A DNA stretch of 48,633 bases, taken from the NCBI GenBank assembly GCA_017482685.1, contig JAFUMP010000041.1:1-48633 (forward strand), given 5' to 3'. The notes under the pieces were generated by a model. That model was given only the letters and a program-made list of their open reading frames with translations, did no database searches and had not been told where the DNA came from. The position numbers and the translations under genes are program-made. Of the stretch, positions 8,459 through 16,595 are shown one piece after another. Origin of the DNA: a bacterium. GTDB lineage: Bacteria; Cyanobacteriota; Vampirovibrionia; Gastranaerophilales; Gastranaerophilaceae. How positions within the stretch are numbered: the stretch's first letter is position 1; the number at the start of each line of letters is the position of its first letter.

Positions 8459-8490
8459 TAAAAAGAGGCTCATTCTTACAAATAAGCCTC
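8459..8490 (-). terminator. fba terminator (minus strand)
   Basis: GAGGCT..AGCCTC with partial inner pairing; on the minus strand followed by TTTTT. It lies directly against the right end of the inverted-repeat element. Confidence 0.7.
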
Positions 8491-8526
8491 ATTTTTTATT
8501 AAAGTTTTTATTAAAAAACTTTATCC

Positions 8527-9486
8527 TTAGTCATCAGCATGACCAGCTGTACCAAGAACGTCTCTCATTTTGTGCATAACCATTTCTTTAACAGCAGTTC
8601 TTCCTGGTCCCATGTATTCACGTGGGTCAAATTTTTCAGGATGTTCTACGAAGAATTCTCTAATTGTAGAAGTCATTGCTAATCTTAAATCTGTATCAAT
8701 GTTAATTTTAGCAACACCATGTTTAGAAGCATAAGCTAACATTTCTTCTGGAACACCTTGAGCGTTTGGTAATTTACCACCAAATTGGTTACATTTAGCA
8801 ACAAATTCAGCAGGAACTGAAGATGAACCGTGAAGAACGATTGGGTAATCACCAAATCCAGCTTCTTTAAGAGCATCTTTAATTTCTTTTAATCTATCGA
8901 AGTCTAATTTAGCTTCACCAGCAAATTTATATGCACCGTGTGAAGTACCAATAGCAATAGCTAATGAGTCACAGCCAGTTCTTTTTACGAATTCAACAGC
9001 TTCTTGAACGTTAGTATATTTAGCGTCTTTAGCATCAACATTAACGTCATCTTCGATACCAGCTAATTTACCTAATTCAGCTTCTACAGAAACTCCTCTT
9101 TCGTGAGCGTATTCTACAACTTTCTTAGTTACTTCTACGTTTTCTTCGAATGAGAATCTAGAACCGTCAATCATAACTGAAGAGAAACCGCCATCAATAC
9201 AAGCTTTACAAATTTCAAAATCAGCACCGTGATCTAAGTGTAAAGCGATAGGCACTGTAGTTGTTTCTAATGCAGCTTCAACCAACTTAATAAGGTAAGT
9301 TTGGTTAGCGTATTTTCTAGCACCTGCTGAAACTTGAAGAATGATTGGTGATCTTGTTTCTTCATCAGCTTCTGCAATAGCTTGTAAAATTTCAATGTTG
9401 TTAACATTGTAAGCACCGATAGCGTATCCGCCAGCAAGAGCTTTTGCGAACATTTCTTGTGTTCCAACTAATTTTCTTTCACTCAT
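8527..9486 (-). CDS. fba: Class II fructose-bisphosphate aldolase
   Basis: Cleaves fructose 1,6-bisphosphate to DHAP and glyceraldehyde 3-phosphate in cytoplasmic glycolysis; 319 aa, normal length. Class II hallmarks: N-terminal GAYNVNNIEILQAI, the metal and substrate site ALHLDHGADFE (LDHG), VEAELGKLAG, AIAIGTSHGAYKF, IVLHGSSSVP and the phosphate/DHAP site KINIDTDLRLA. RBS AAGGAG. Upstream on the minus strand TTGAAA-17-TATTTT is a plausible promoter, with a small hairpin GAGGC-ATAA-GCCTC (near 9513-9528) in the leader. With the PPi-PFK at 42.4 kb and ROK kinase at 36.4 kb it gives most of upper glycolysis. Confidence 0.97.
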   Translation of the reverse strand: MSERKLVGTQEMFAKALAGGYAIGAYNVNNIEILQAIAEADEETRSPIILQVSAGARKYANQTYLIKLVEAALETTTVPIALHLDHGADFEICKACIDGGFSSVMIDGSRFSFEENVEVTKKVVEYAHERGVSVEAELGKLAGIEDDVNVDAKDAKYTNVQEAVEFVKRTGCDSLAIAIGTSHGAYKFAGEAKLDFDRLKEIKDALKEAGFGDYPIVLHGSSSVPAEFVAKCNQFGGKLPNAQGVPEEMLAYASKHGVAKINIDTDLRLAMTSTIREFFVEHPEKFDPREYMGPGRTAVKEMVMHKMRDVLGTAGHADD

Positions 9487-9659
9487 TTGAGTTCTCCTTC
9501 TTTGTAATAGTCTAGAGGCTTATGCCTCAATACATGTTTAAAATACTACAAAGATAAGTTCTTTTCAAGAGAAGTTATTAAACTTTATTATATAAATTAA
9601 ATTATTATTGGATTTGAAGAATATATTGTTAATTTATGTAACAATATACTCAAATTTGT

Positions 9660-9686
9660 TAAAGTTTTTCAAAAACCTGCCGTTAT
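9660..9686 (+). promoter_or_regulatory. Sigma-28-type promoter
   Basis: TAAAGTTT (9660-9667), 11 nt, GCCGTTAT (9679-9686). Expected transcription start near 9693. It drives the 94-aa gene and presumably the split gene behind it. Confidence 0.87.
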
Positions 9687-9748
9687 ATTCTAATGTAACA
9701 TGATATACATTGTGTTACATGAACAAATCCAAAGAAAGGCAGGCAAAC

Positions 9749-10033
9749 GTGGATATTAATTCCTACAATCTTTATTCTTCTGTATCAGTTAATGAAGAAG
9801 CGAATTCAGCGTTATTAGAAGAAATACTGGCAGAATTCGATGAAATTAGAAATTTAAAAAACAGAGAAAATGTCAAATCTTATTTAAAGGAAAAATATTC
9901 TTTAGATAATAATAGAACTCGTTTTTATATTAAAAAAACTGCTCCTGTTGATATTACAGAAACAGAATCTACTTATGTTTTGAATTTAAAATATCAAAAC
10001 GAAAATAGAGCAATCTGTTATACCAAAAAATAA
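9749..10033 (+). CDS. Small orphan protein, first gene of a sigma-28-linked operon
   Basis: 94 aa from GTG 9749 (MDINSYNLYSSVSVNEE..), function unknown. The start is chosen because AAAGGCAGG lies 5-10 nt upstream. An in-frame ATG at 9719 (ten residues longer) has no ribosome-binding site and sits close to the expected mRNA start, and a TTG at 9710 is even less likely. The N-terminus resembles the other sigma-28-linked proteins (short, Asn/Ser/Tyr-rich, no signal peptide). A helical acidic segment (NSALLEEILAEFDEI) and a Lys-rich beta-like C-terminus (YVLNLKYQNENRAICYTKK) follow. It does not look like FlgM. Confidence 0.68.
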   Translation: MDINSYNLYSSVSVNEEANSALLEEILAEFDEIRNLKNRENVKSYLKEKYSLDNNRTRFYIKKTAPVDITETESTYVLNLKYQNENRAICYTKK

Positions 10034-10097
10034 AAAAGCTTAAAAAGGATAAAAATAAAGATAAAATTACCAAAATCTAAAAAGAAAGGAGATTAAA

Positions 10098-10487
10098 ATG
10101 GTAAATATCGGTAAACCTCAAATTATGAATTTAAAATTAGTAACACCAGGCTTTGTAGATGGACCACCTCCACCAAGTAGCCCTGTTGTAAGTGGCGCTG
10201 CATCAACAACACCTTCTTTTGATTTTAATGCTGTTGGAAATTTTGTCTCCAATGGTGATATTGAAGGTCTAAAAAAATATTTAAATGAACATAATATACC
10301 ATACACAGAAACAAAAGGCCCAGATGGCGGTATAGAAATCTCATACAAGTATAATAATGGGAATTACTCTGTATACTTTACTCCAGAAACACAAGAAACA
10401 GAAAAAGTTTGGATTGTACCAGACAATAGCCCAGCTAAGATAACATTTAGCCAAGACGAATTATCTAAGCTTGGATTTAAGGAATAA
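10098..10487 (+). CDS. Orphan protein, N-terminal part of a gene interrupted by TAA
   Basis: 129 aa from ATG 10098 with a strong RBS (AAAGGAG), 64 nt behind the 94-aa gene, so probably the same transcript. It has a Pro-rich segment (DGPPPPSSPVV), then a folded region (FNAVGNFVSNGDIEGLKKYLNE..). It ends at TAA 10485-10487. The same frame stays open after the stop (DIAKWFNSKGNDDGSYNLNPGIKNP..) straight into the 701-aa frame starting at 10581. The two pieces are most simply one 863-codon gene carrying a nonsense codon; function unknown. Confidence 0.7.
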   Translation: MVNIGKPQIMNLKLVTPGFVDGPPPPSSPVVSGAASTTPSFDFNAVGNFVSNGDIEGLKKYLNEHNIPYTETKGPDGGIEISYKYNNGNYSVYFTPETQETEKVWIVPDNSPAKITFSQDELSKLGFKE

Positions 10488-10580
10488 GATATTGCAAAAT
10501 GGTTCAATAGCAAAGGTAATGATGATGGCTCTTATAACTTAAATCCAGGGATTAAGAACCCTGTTACAGGCGAGGATATT

Positions 10581-12686
10581 ATGCACCCTGCTGATTTAGC
10601 GAAAGCTTTCTGTCTATTTACAAGAAACAATCTTCGTGATATGGGCATACCAGACGGCGTTATTGATGAATATTTTACTATACAAGCTGCTAAAACTCCA
10701 AATGCAGATGGTACACCTAGAAATGAAATGGTTATAAACCCACCTTATACAAACTATAAAGTTGAAGGGAATATTATAACATTGTTTGTCAGAAACAATC
10801 TTCCGGTGTACAAAATAACAGTAGCAGAAGATGGATCCTATACAGTTGAAAATATTATAAAAACCCTAATTGAAGAAGGGATGAAAGATAAAAAACCTAA
10901 CCTTGATATTTATAGTAATAGCCCAGTATCGCAAGCAGCTTTTAATATTAAAACAGCATTACAAGAAGTAATTGATGAAAAAGATGACAATATCGTCGGA
11001 AATTCAAAAAATATACGAACTTCTTTTAGCATTGATAAAGATGGTAATATGAAGTTGCAAAATGAAGATGCTCAAAAAGTTTTTGATAATATCTATGAAT
11101 ATTTAAAAGAGAGAATTATAGAATTTCAAGATTATCACACTGGCTGCGAAACAATCTTAAAGGATATAGGTGGTGAAGCTGTTTTAAAACAATTAGTTCA
11201 AGCTGCTTGGATGTCTGCATATACATCTTTTGATTGTTCCGATAAAAACAATACAACAGACTTTGTCAATAAAGTTTTGAGTCAATTACAAGATATGCTT
11301 GATAAAATAATGAGAAATCCAGAGGCATTAAATAAATTCACAATGAAGCCAAGCTATGGTGATGAGAGTCTTACTTTTGGATTAAAATATATACCTAATG
11401 CAGTCACTAATATTAAAGGTAATGCAACTGTATATTATGATGGCACTGTTCATTTATCGAATGAAGGTTCTGATAATATATATCAAGAAACTATGGAAGC
11501 ATTACTTCAAAATTTAATTGCTAAATATTCAGATATTGATTCTGATTTTATTGAAAAAATATTCAGAACAGCACAAATGAATGCAATCAAAGCTGCGCAA
11601 AGTAATAACGGAGATAGTCCGCTTGGAAATATTAAATTAAATTCTTCAGATGTTCGCCTAAAAGACTTAGTTCAATTGACTTTATATCAATTTGATAAAG
11701 AATTAATGGCTCAAGGCGCAAAACGTGGTTTCCCTGCACCTATAGCTTCTCCGCAAGAAGTAACAGAACCAAATGACTATAATGGTATACCACAAGATCA
11801 AGCTGATAAAATTAAAACATCAGTCCCACATGTTATTAAGGCAATTAAAGAAGCCTCTGAAGAAAGAGTAGATGATATTATCGGAAAAAATAATAAAATT
11901 AATACCGAATTTGGTCTTGACTCTAATGGTAATATCGTATTCCAAGAAGGCTCTACTAAAGAAGTATATGATAATATTTTCAAATATTTAAAACAAGAAA
12001 TAAATAGACTTGAAAGCGGAGGTAAATTCCCAACAATTCTTGCTGATTTAGGTGGCGAAGAAGTATTACAAAAACTTATTCAAACAGCTTGGATTACAAC
12101 ATATAATCAATTCGCATCTTCTACAACTCATAAAGCTGAAGACTTTGTAAATGCAGTATTAAATAATCTCAACAAAATGATGACTAAGCTTCAAGAAGAT
12201 CCTAATTTAATAGATTTATATACTGGAAGAGCAAGTTATGCTGATCGTGAATTAGCTAAAAACTTACCAAATTGCGATGGAGACTCTCAAACTCCATTTA
12301 ATAGAATAAACTACAAAGGTGAGCCAGTACAATTCTTAGATGGTAGCATTCACTTAAGAGACAACGAAAGTGATAGTAGATATCAAGAAACAATGACAGT
12401 ATTATTAGATAGACTTGTAAAAAAATATCCAAATGTACCTTCTGATACTGTAACCAGTGTATTTAGAGAAGCACAAAAACAAGCTATTAAAGCGATGCAA
12501 TCTAATACAGCGGATTGTCCTTATGGTACACAGTATGGTTCTGGAGCTTCTATTAGTGATGATGCCTTCAATTGGGATAAAAAATCCAATAGAAAAGGGG
12601 ATGGAAGCAAAGTTGATATGGATCAGCTCGTACAATTGACATTGTATTTCTTTGATAAATTGCTTTATGCTGAAACATTGAAATAA
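10581..12686 (+). CDS. Large orphan protein with two tandem ~270-residue repeats (continuation of 10098 frame)
   Basis: 701 aa from ATG 10581, in frame with the upstream piece. GAGGAT lies 7 nt before this ATG, so it could be translated on its own. Residues ~112-377 and ~405-700 are an internal duplication. Matching blocks are IGGEAVLKQLVQAAWMSAYTSF / LGGEEVLQKLIQTAWITTYNQF, DGTVHLSNEGSDNIYQETMEALL / DGSIHLRDNESDSRYQETMTVLL, FRTAQMNAIKAAQSN / FREAQKQAIKAMQSN and LVQLTLYQFDKELM / LVQLTLYFFDKLLY. No signal peptide, membrane helix or known catalytic motif was seen. Likely a sigma-28-dependent structural or secreted protein (inference from the operon). Strong terminator at 12702. Confidence 0.72.
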   Translation: MHPADLAKAFCLFTRNNLRDMGIPDGVIDEYFTIQAAKTPNADGTPRNEMVINPPYTNYKVEGNIITLFVRNNLPVYKITVAEDGSYTVENIIKTLIEEGMKDKKPNLDIYSNSPVSQAAFNIKTALQEVIDEKDDNIVGNSKNIRTSFSIDKDGNMKLQNEDAQKVFDNIYEYLKERIIEFQDYHTGCETILKDIGGEAVLKQLVQAAWMSAYTSFDCSDKNNTTDFVNKVLSQLQDMLDKIMRNPEALNKFTMKPSYGDESLTFGLKYIPNAVTNIKGNATVYYDGTVHLSNEGSDNIYQETMEALLQNLIAKYSDIDSDFIEKIFRTAQMNAIKAAQSNNGDSPLGNIKLNSSDVRLKDLVQLTLYQFDKELMAQGAKRGFPAPIASPQEVTEPNDYNGIPQDQADKIKTSVPHVIKAIKEASEERVDDIIGKNNKINTEFGLDSNGNIVFQEGSTKEVYDNIFKYLKQEINRLESGGKFPTILADLGGEEVLQKLIQTAWITTYNQFASSTTHKAEDFVNAVLNNLNKMMTKLQEDPNLIDLYTGRASYADRELAKNLPNCDGDSQTPFNRINYKGEPVQFLDGSIHLRDNESDSRYQETMTVLLDRLVKKYPNVPSDTVTSVFREAQKQAIKAMQSNTADCPYGTQYGSGASISDDAFNWDKKSNRKGDGSKVDMDQLVQLTLYFFDKLLYAETLK

Positions 12687-12701
12687 AATGGCGATATTAG
12701 A

Positions 12702-12742
12702 AATAAAGGCGGATTTGCGTAACGCAAATCCGCCTTTATTCG
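12702..12742 (+). terminator. Long palindromic terminator, repeat family GGCGGATTTGC
   Basis: AATAAAGGCGGATTTGCG and its exact complement around a TA centre: an 18-bp stem ending in TTTATT. The core recurs as a second palindrome at 36338-36366, and AAATCCGCCTTT recurs at 8171-8182. Confidence 0.8.
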
Positions 12743-12750
12743 TTTTTGTT

Positions 12751-12779
12751 TTGACTTTTAAATTTCTTCATGGTCTAAT
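12751..12779 (+). promoter_or_regulatory. ndk promoter
   Basis: TTGACT (12751-12756), 17 nt, TCTAAT (12774-12779); leader of about 45 nt. Confidence 0.65.
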
Positions 12780-12830
12780 AAGTAGTGATAGGTAGATTGT
12801 CGCTTATTACTTTTATATATAGGAGAGATT

Positions 12831-13319
12831 ATGAAACAAGAAGAAAGAACGTTTGTCGCAATTAAACCAGATGGCGTAAAAAGAGGACTTATCGGTAAAA
12901 TTTTAACAAGATTTGAAGATAAAGGTTTTAAAATTGTTGGGATGAAGCTTCTTCAAGTGACTCCTGAATTAGCTGCTAAGCATTATGCAGAGCACGTTGG
13001 AAAATCATTCTATAACAGATTAATTTATTATATTACTAGCGCACCTATCGTTGCTATGGTTGTACAAGGATATAATGCAGTTGAAAGCGTTCGTCACATG
13101 GTTGGCGCTACAAATCCTTTAAACGCAGACGTTGGAACTATTCGTGCAGATTTCGCACAAATAATGGAATATAATGTTATCCATGCTTCTGACAGCTTAG
13201 CAAGCGCTGATAGAGAAATTGATATCTACTTCAGACCAGAAGAAATTTATGACAATTGGCAATCTATGGAGGAGCTAATTGCTTACGACGAAGAAAGATA
13301 TAATCAACAAGGTTTATAA
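12831..13319 (+). CDS. ndk: Nucleoside diphosphate kinase
   Basis: Transfers the gamma-phosphate of ATP to NDPs through a phosphohistidine. 162 aa, slightly longer than the usual 135-150 because of a C-terminal extension ([20 protein letters not shown]). Signatures: [17 protein letters not shown] at the N-terminus, the [20 protein letters not shown] loop, and NVIHASDS with the catalytic His and the SDS motif. RBS TAGGAGAG. A terminator separates it from adk; the two nucleotide kinases are neighbours but not one operon. Confidence 0.97.
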   Translation: MKQEERTFVAIKPDGVKRGLIGKILTRFEDKGFKIVGMKLLQVTPELAAKHYAEHVGKSFYNRLIYYITSAPIVAMVVQGYNAVESVRHMVGATNPLNADVGTIRADFAQIMEYNVIHASDSLASADREIDIYFRPEEIYDNWQSMEELIAYDEERYNQQGL

Positions 13320-13324
13320 TAAAC

Positions 13325-13363
13325 AAAAAGCTCCTTAACTAAAAAAACCAAGGAGCTTTTTAA
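13325..13363 (+). terminator. ndk terminator
   Basis: AAAAAGCTCCTT, 13-nt loop, AAGGAGCTTTTT. Confidence 0.88.
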
Positions 13364-13422
13364 TTTTGAGGATGTAAAAAAATATTTTAGTTCTATAATT
13401 GAATTATAGAAGGAGTGTTAAA

Positions 13423-14082
13423 ATGAAAAAAGAGCTTATTTTTCTTGGGCCACCAGCTTGTGGCAAGGGAACACAAACAAATAAACTATCAGAATTCTTA
13501 GGTTTCCCTCATATTGATACAGGCTCATTATTAAGAGCTGAAATCGCTAAAGAAACAGAAGAAGGACTTGTTGCAAAATCTTTTATTGATAAAGGACAAC
13601 TTGTACCAATAGACCTTGTTGCAACTATTATTGGTAAAAAACTAGCAGAAGAAGATTGCAAAAACGGCTATGTATTGGACGGTTATCCAAGAAGTTTAGA
13701 ACAAGCAATAAAACTAGATGAAATCAATGCTAAAGTTGATGGTGAAAATGAAGTATCATTTAAAGCCATTTACTTTGATATTGATACACAAATTCTTATT
13801 GATAGGATTGTAAATCGTCAATCTTGTCCAAAATGTGGTGAAATTTATAACAAAAAATTTAAACCTTCAAAAATAGAAAATATCTGTGACAAGTGCAATG
13901 TAGAATTAAAAACTCGTGATGACGACACAGAAGAAATTGCAAGAAAAAGATTCGACACTTATTATGAGCAAACAGCTCCGCTTATAAAATTTTATGAAGA
14001 TAAAGGCGTTTTACATAAAATTGATGCAAACGGTTCAATTGATGAAGTTTGGGCTCGTTTGATTAAGGCTGTGGAAGCTTAA
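13423..14082 (+). CDS. adk: Adenylate kinase
   Basis: Interconverts ATP + AMP and 2 ADP; 219 aa. Walker A is GPPACGKGTQT near residue 10, the AMP site is IDTGSLLRAEI, and GYVLDGYPRSLEQA follows. The long LID carries two CxxC pairs (SCPKCG and ICDKCN), so it is the zinc-binding, long-type enzyme common in Gram-positives and some diderms. Start is ATG 13423, with AAGGAG 7 nt upstream; an in-frame start at 13399 overlaps the presumed -10 (TATAAT 13394-13399). The C-terminal DEVWARLIKAV helix is complete. Followed by a GC-rich terminator. Confidence 0.96.
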   Translation: MKKELIFLGPPACGKGTQTNKLSEFLGFPHIDTGSLLRAEIAKETEEGLVAKSFIDKGQLVPIDLVATIIGKKLAEEDCKNGYVLDGYPRSLEQAIKLDEINAKVDGENEVSFKAIYFDIDTQILIDRIVNRQSCPKCGEIYNKKFKPSKIENICDKCNVELKTRDDDTEEIARKRFDTYYEQTAPLIKFYEDKGVLHKIDANGSIDEVWARLIKAVEA

Positions 14083-14090
14083 AAAGTTTT

Positions 14091-14130
14091 TAAACGGGGC
14101 GCTGCCAAAATTTGGCAGCGCCCCGTTTAT
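14091..14130 (+). terminator. adk terminator, GC-rich palindrome
   Basis: TAAACGGGGCGCTGCCAAA and its complement form an 18-19-bp stem, far richer in GC than the surroundings. Three bases after it the mnmG promoter begins. Confidence 0.82.
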
Positions 14131-14132
14131 AT

Positions 14133-14167
14133 TTGATAATGAAATTTTAGCATTGTAAAATAATTTT
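14133..14167 (+). promoter_or_regulatory. mnmG promoter, predicted leaderless
   Basis: TTGATA (14133-14138), 17 nt, TAAAAT (14156-14161), 6 nt, ATG 14168. No Shine-Dalgarno. Confidence 0.7.
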
Positions 14168-16033
14168 ATGGATTATTTGAATAACAAATTTGATATAATT
14201 GTTGTTGGCGCAGGCCATGCCGGTTGTGAAGCAGCTCTTAGTGCTGCACGTTTAGGCTGTAATGTTTTATTATGCTCACTTAATCTTGATAACATTGCGC
14301 TTCAACCTTGCAACCCAGCTATTGGTGGTCCTGCTAAATCAACACTTGTTAGAGAAATTGACGCATTGGGTGGAGTAATGGGTGAAGTTGCTGACGCAAC
14401 TTATATCCAAATGAAAACCTTAAACTCATCAAAAGGTCCTGCGGTTCGTGCATTAAGAGCGCAATCAGATAAAAAAGAGTACACACGATATATGCGCAAC
14501 ATTATTGAAAATACTCCTAATATTTGGCTGAAACAATGTTGCATAACAGAGCTAAAAACCAAAGACGGAGCAATCTGTGGTGCAATAGATGAATTTGGTA
14601 TCGAATATTCTTGCAGAGCTGTAATCCTTACTACTGGAACATCACTTGAAGGAAGAATGTTTATTGGGCTTCAAGCATATCCAGGTGGTAGATTAGGCGA
14701 AGCAGCAGCTTATGGGCTTTCTGATTGGTTACGCAAAAACGGTATCCAGACAAAAAAATTAAAGACTGGAACTCCTGCTCGTGTTGATAAACGCACAATT
14801 GATTATTCAAAAATGACGATTCAACCAGGAGATGATAAATTAAGTTTTTATTCATTTAAGCCAAATCGTCCTATTCGTCCACAAGTTCCTTGTTACTTAA
14901 CAAGAACTAACGAAGATACACATAGAGTAATTAGAGAAAACTTAGATAAATCACCCATGTATCAAGGACTTATTCAAGGTGTTGGACCTCGCTATTGCCC
15001 TTCTATCGAAGATAAAATTGTTAGATTTGCATCAAATCCGTCTCATCACATCTTCATTGAACCTGAAGGGCTAAATACTTATGAAGTCTATATCCAAGGG
15101 TTTTCAACAAGTTTGCCGGCTTGTGTTCAAGTAGAAATGTTACGTTCACTACCAGGGTTAGAAAAAGCTCATATTATTAAACCTGCTTATGCTGTAGAAT
15201 ACGATTATGTTCCAGCAGTACAGACTCTACATTCTTTAATGTCAAAAGATATTAACGGCTTATTCTTTGCTGGACAAATTAATGGCACAAGCGGTTATGA
15301 AGAAGCTGCTGCACAAGGCTTAATCGCAGGTATAAATTCTGTTAATTACTTAAATTCATCAGATATGCTAGAGCTTCCAAGAAGCTCATCATATATTGGA
15401 ACTCTAATTGATGATTTAGTTACAAAAGATATTCAAGAGCCTTATAGAATGCTAACATCCCGTTCTGAATATAGATTACTTTTAAGACAAGATAATGCAG
15501 ATGCTCGTTTAACAGAAATCGGTCATCAGGTTGGGTTAATTGATGAAACTCAATATGCACTATTTAAAAATAAACAAGAATCAATCAAAAAAGAAATCGA
15601 AAGACTTAAAGAAGTTAAGATTTCTGCTACAGAAGAGGTAAATGAAATTCTAGCAAAATATGGCGAACATATTGATAGAGGGATTCGTCTTGCAGAACTC
15701 CTAAAACGTCCAAATATTACTTATGATGTGTTTAGAGAAATTGATTCAGCAACAAAAGAATTAAACCTAAGCGAAGATATTTCTGGTGAAGTAGATGTTC
15801 TAATTAAATATGACGGCTATATTGCTCGTCAAGAACAACAAGTGGAAGCTACAGAAAAACTAGAAAAATATAAAATCCCTGTCGATATCGATTATTCTCA
15901 AATTAAACATATTTCTACAGAAACTAAAGAAAAACTAGAAAAAATTAGACCAACAAATTTAGCTCAAGCTTCTAGAATTGGCGGAGTTAAGCCTGCTGAT
16001 ATCTCTGTATTAATGGTCATGTTAAAAGGCTAA
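14168..16033 (+). CDS. mnmG: tRNA uridine-5-carboxymethylaminomethyl(34) synthesis enzyme MnmG (GidA)
   Basis: FAD enzyme which, with MnmE, modifies the wobble uridine of tRNAs reading NNA/NNG codons. 621 aa, usual length. The FAD-binding Rossmann motif is VVGAGHAGCEAALSAARLG. GidA signatures are CNPAIGGPAKSTLVREIDALGG, LRAQSDKKEYTRYM, GRLGEAAAYGLSD, LKTGTPARVD and PYRMLTSRSEYRLLLRQDNAD. The C-terminal MnmE/tRNA-binding region ends RIGGVKPADISVLM. No RBS is present; the -10 box sits 6 nt before ATG, which predicts a leaderless mRNA. Confidence 0.97.
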   Translation: MDYLNNKFDIIVVGAGHAGCEAALSAARLGCNVLLCSLNLDNIALQPCNPAIGGPAKSTLVREIDALGGVMGEVADATYIQMKTLNSSKGPAVRALRAQSDKKEYTRYMRNIIENTPNIWLKQCCITELKTKDGAICGAIDEFGIEYSCRAVILTTGTSLEGRMFIGLQAYPGGRLGEAAAYGLSDWLRKNGIQTKKLKTGTPARVDKRTIDYSKMTIQPGDDKLSFYSFKPNRPIRPQVPCYLTRTNEDTHRVIRENLDKSPMYQGLIQGVGPRYCPSIEDKIVRFASNPSHHIFIEPEGLNTYEVYIQGFSTSLPACVQVEMLRSLPGLEKAHIIKPAYAVEYDYVPAVQTLHSLMSKDINGLFFAGQINGTSGYEEAAAQGLIAGINSVNYLNSSDMLELPRSSSYIGTLIDDLVTKDIQEPYRMLTSRSEYRLLLRQDNADARLTEIGHQVGLIDETQYALFKNKQESIKKEIERLKEVKISATEEVNEILAKYGEHIDRGIRLAELLKRPNITYDVFREIDSATKELNLSEDISGEVDVLIKYDGYIARQEQQVEATEKLEKYKIPVDIDYSQIKHISTETKEKLEKIRPTNLAQASRIGGVKPADISVLMVMLKG

Positions 16034-16061
16034 ATTATTGAAATATTTTTTACTAATTATA

Positions 16062-16097
16062 TTGACATAAGCACTTATTGATATGTACAATAGGCTT
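16062..16097 (+). promoter_or_regulatory. folK promoter, predicted leaderless
   Basis: TTGACA (16062-16067), 18 nt, TACAAT (16086-16091), 6 nt, ATG 16098. A perfect -35. The alternative in-frame ATG at 16083 lies upstream of the -10 box and cannot be the start of this transcript. Confidence 0.75.
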
Positions 16098-16595
16098 ATG
16101 GCAATAGTTTATTTATCATTAGGTTCAAATATTGGAGATCGAGTTGGTTATATACAACAAGCGACAAGCTTGCTAAGCGCACATCAGGATATAAATATTG
16201 TAACAACTTCATCTTTTTATGAAACAGAGCCTTGGGGAATGGAATCTGAAAACTGGTTTGTAAACGCAGTAATCCAAATTACGACTACGCTATCCCCAGA
16301 ATCATTACTTGATGAATGTCAAAGAATTGAAACTCAATTAGGACGTAAACGTAATGGACAAGGATATTCTGATAGAACTATTGATATCGATATAATTTTT
16401 TATGATAAATTAATTTTTAACAATAAGCGCTTGACAATACCTCATAAATATTTTCATAAGCGAGTATTTATGCTTGTTCCAATGCTTGAAATAGCTGATG
16501 ATTTTGTTCATCCCTTCTTCGGTAAAACTGTATCAAGCCTTTATGAAGCAATAGAAGAGCCTGAAATGGTATATTTATATGGTACAAGAATATAA
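16098..16595 (+). CDS. folK: 2-amino-4-hydroxy-6-hydroxymethyldihydropteridine diphosphokinase (HPPK)
   Basis: Pyrophosphorylates hydroxymethyl-dihydropterin in folate synthesis; 165 aa. It opens with MAIVYLSLGSNIGDR (the LSLGSNxGDR signature), followed by SSFYETEPWG, FVNAVIQI, LGRKRNGQGYSDRTIDIDIIFYD (catalytic R..R.IDIDI core) and IPHKYFHKRVFMLVPM. The start at 16098 is set by the promoter. The last 17 bases overlap the next gene, so the flavoprotein gene is probably translated from the same mRNA. No other folate gene is nearby. Confidence 0.95.
   Translation: MAIVYLSLGSNIGDRVGYIQQATSLLSAHQDINIVTTSSFYETEPWGMESENWFVNAVIQITTTLSPESLLDECQRIETQLGRKRNGQGYSDRTIDIDIIFYDKLIFNNKRLTIPHKYFHKRVFMLVPMLEIADDFVHPFFGKTVSSLYEAIEEPEMVYLYGTRI

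Noticed and set aside
8500..8522. TAAAGTTT near the fba terminator as a fifth sigma-28-type promoter
   Set aside because: No GCCG box 11 nt downstream and no gene in that direction.
9567..9587. TAAAGTTT on the minus strand upstream of fba as a sigma-28-type promoter
   Set aside because: The position 11 nt downstream reads TTGAAAAG, not GCCG; fba has an ordinary TTGAAA/TATTTT promoter there.
9749..10033. FlgM-like anti-sigma factor encoded by the 94-aa gene
   Set aside because: Size and promoter fit, but the C-terminal helices typical of FlgM are absent; the C-terminus looks beta-like.
16083..16097. Upstream ATG as folK start (five extra residues)
   Set aside because: It lies before and inside the -10 box of the promoter, and the HPPK family starts at the LSLGSN segment.
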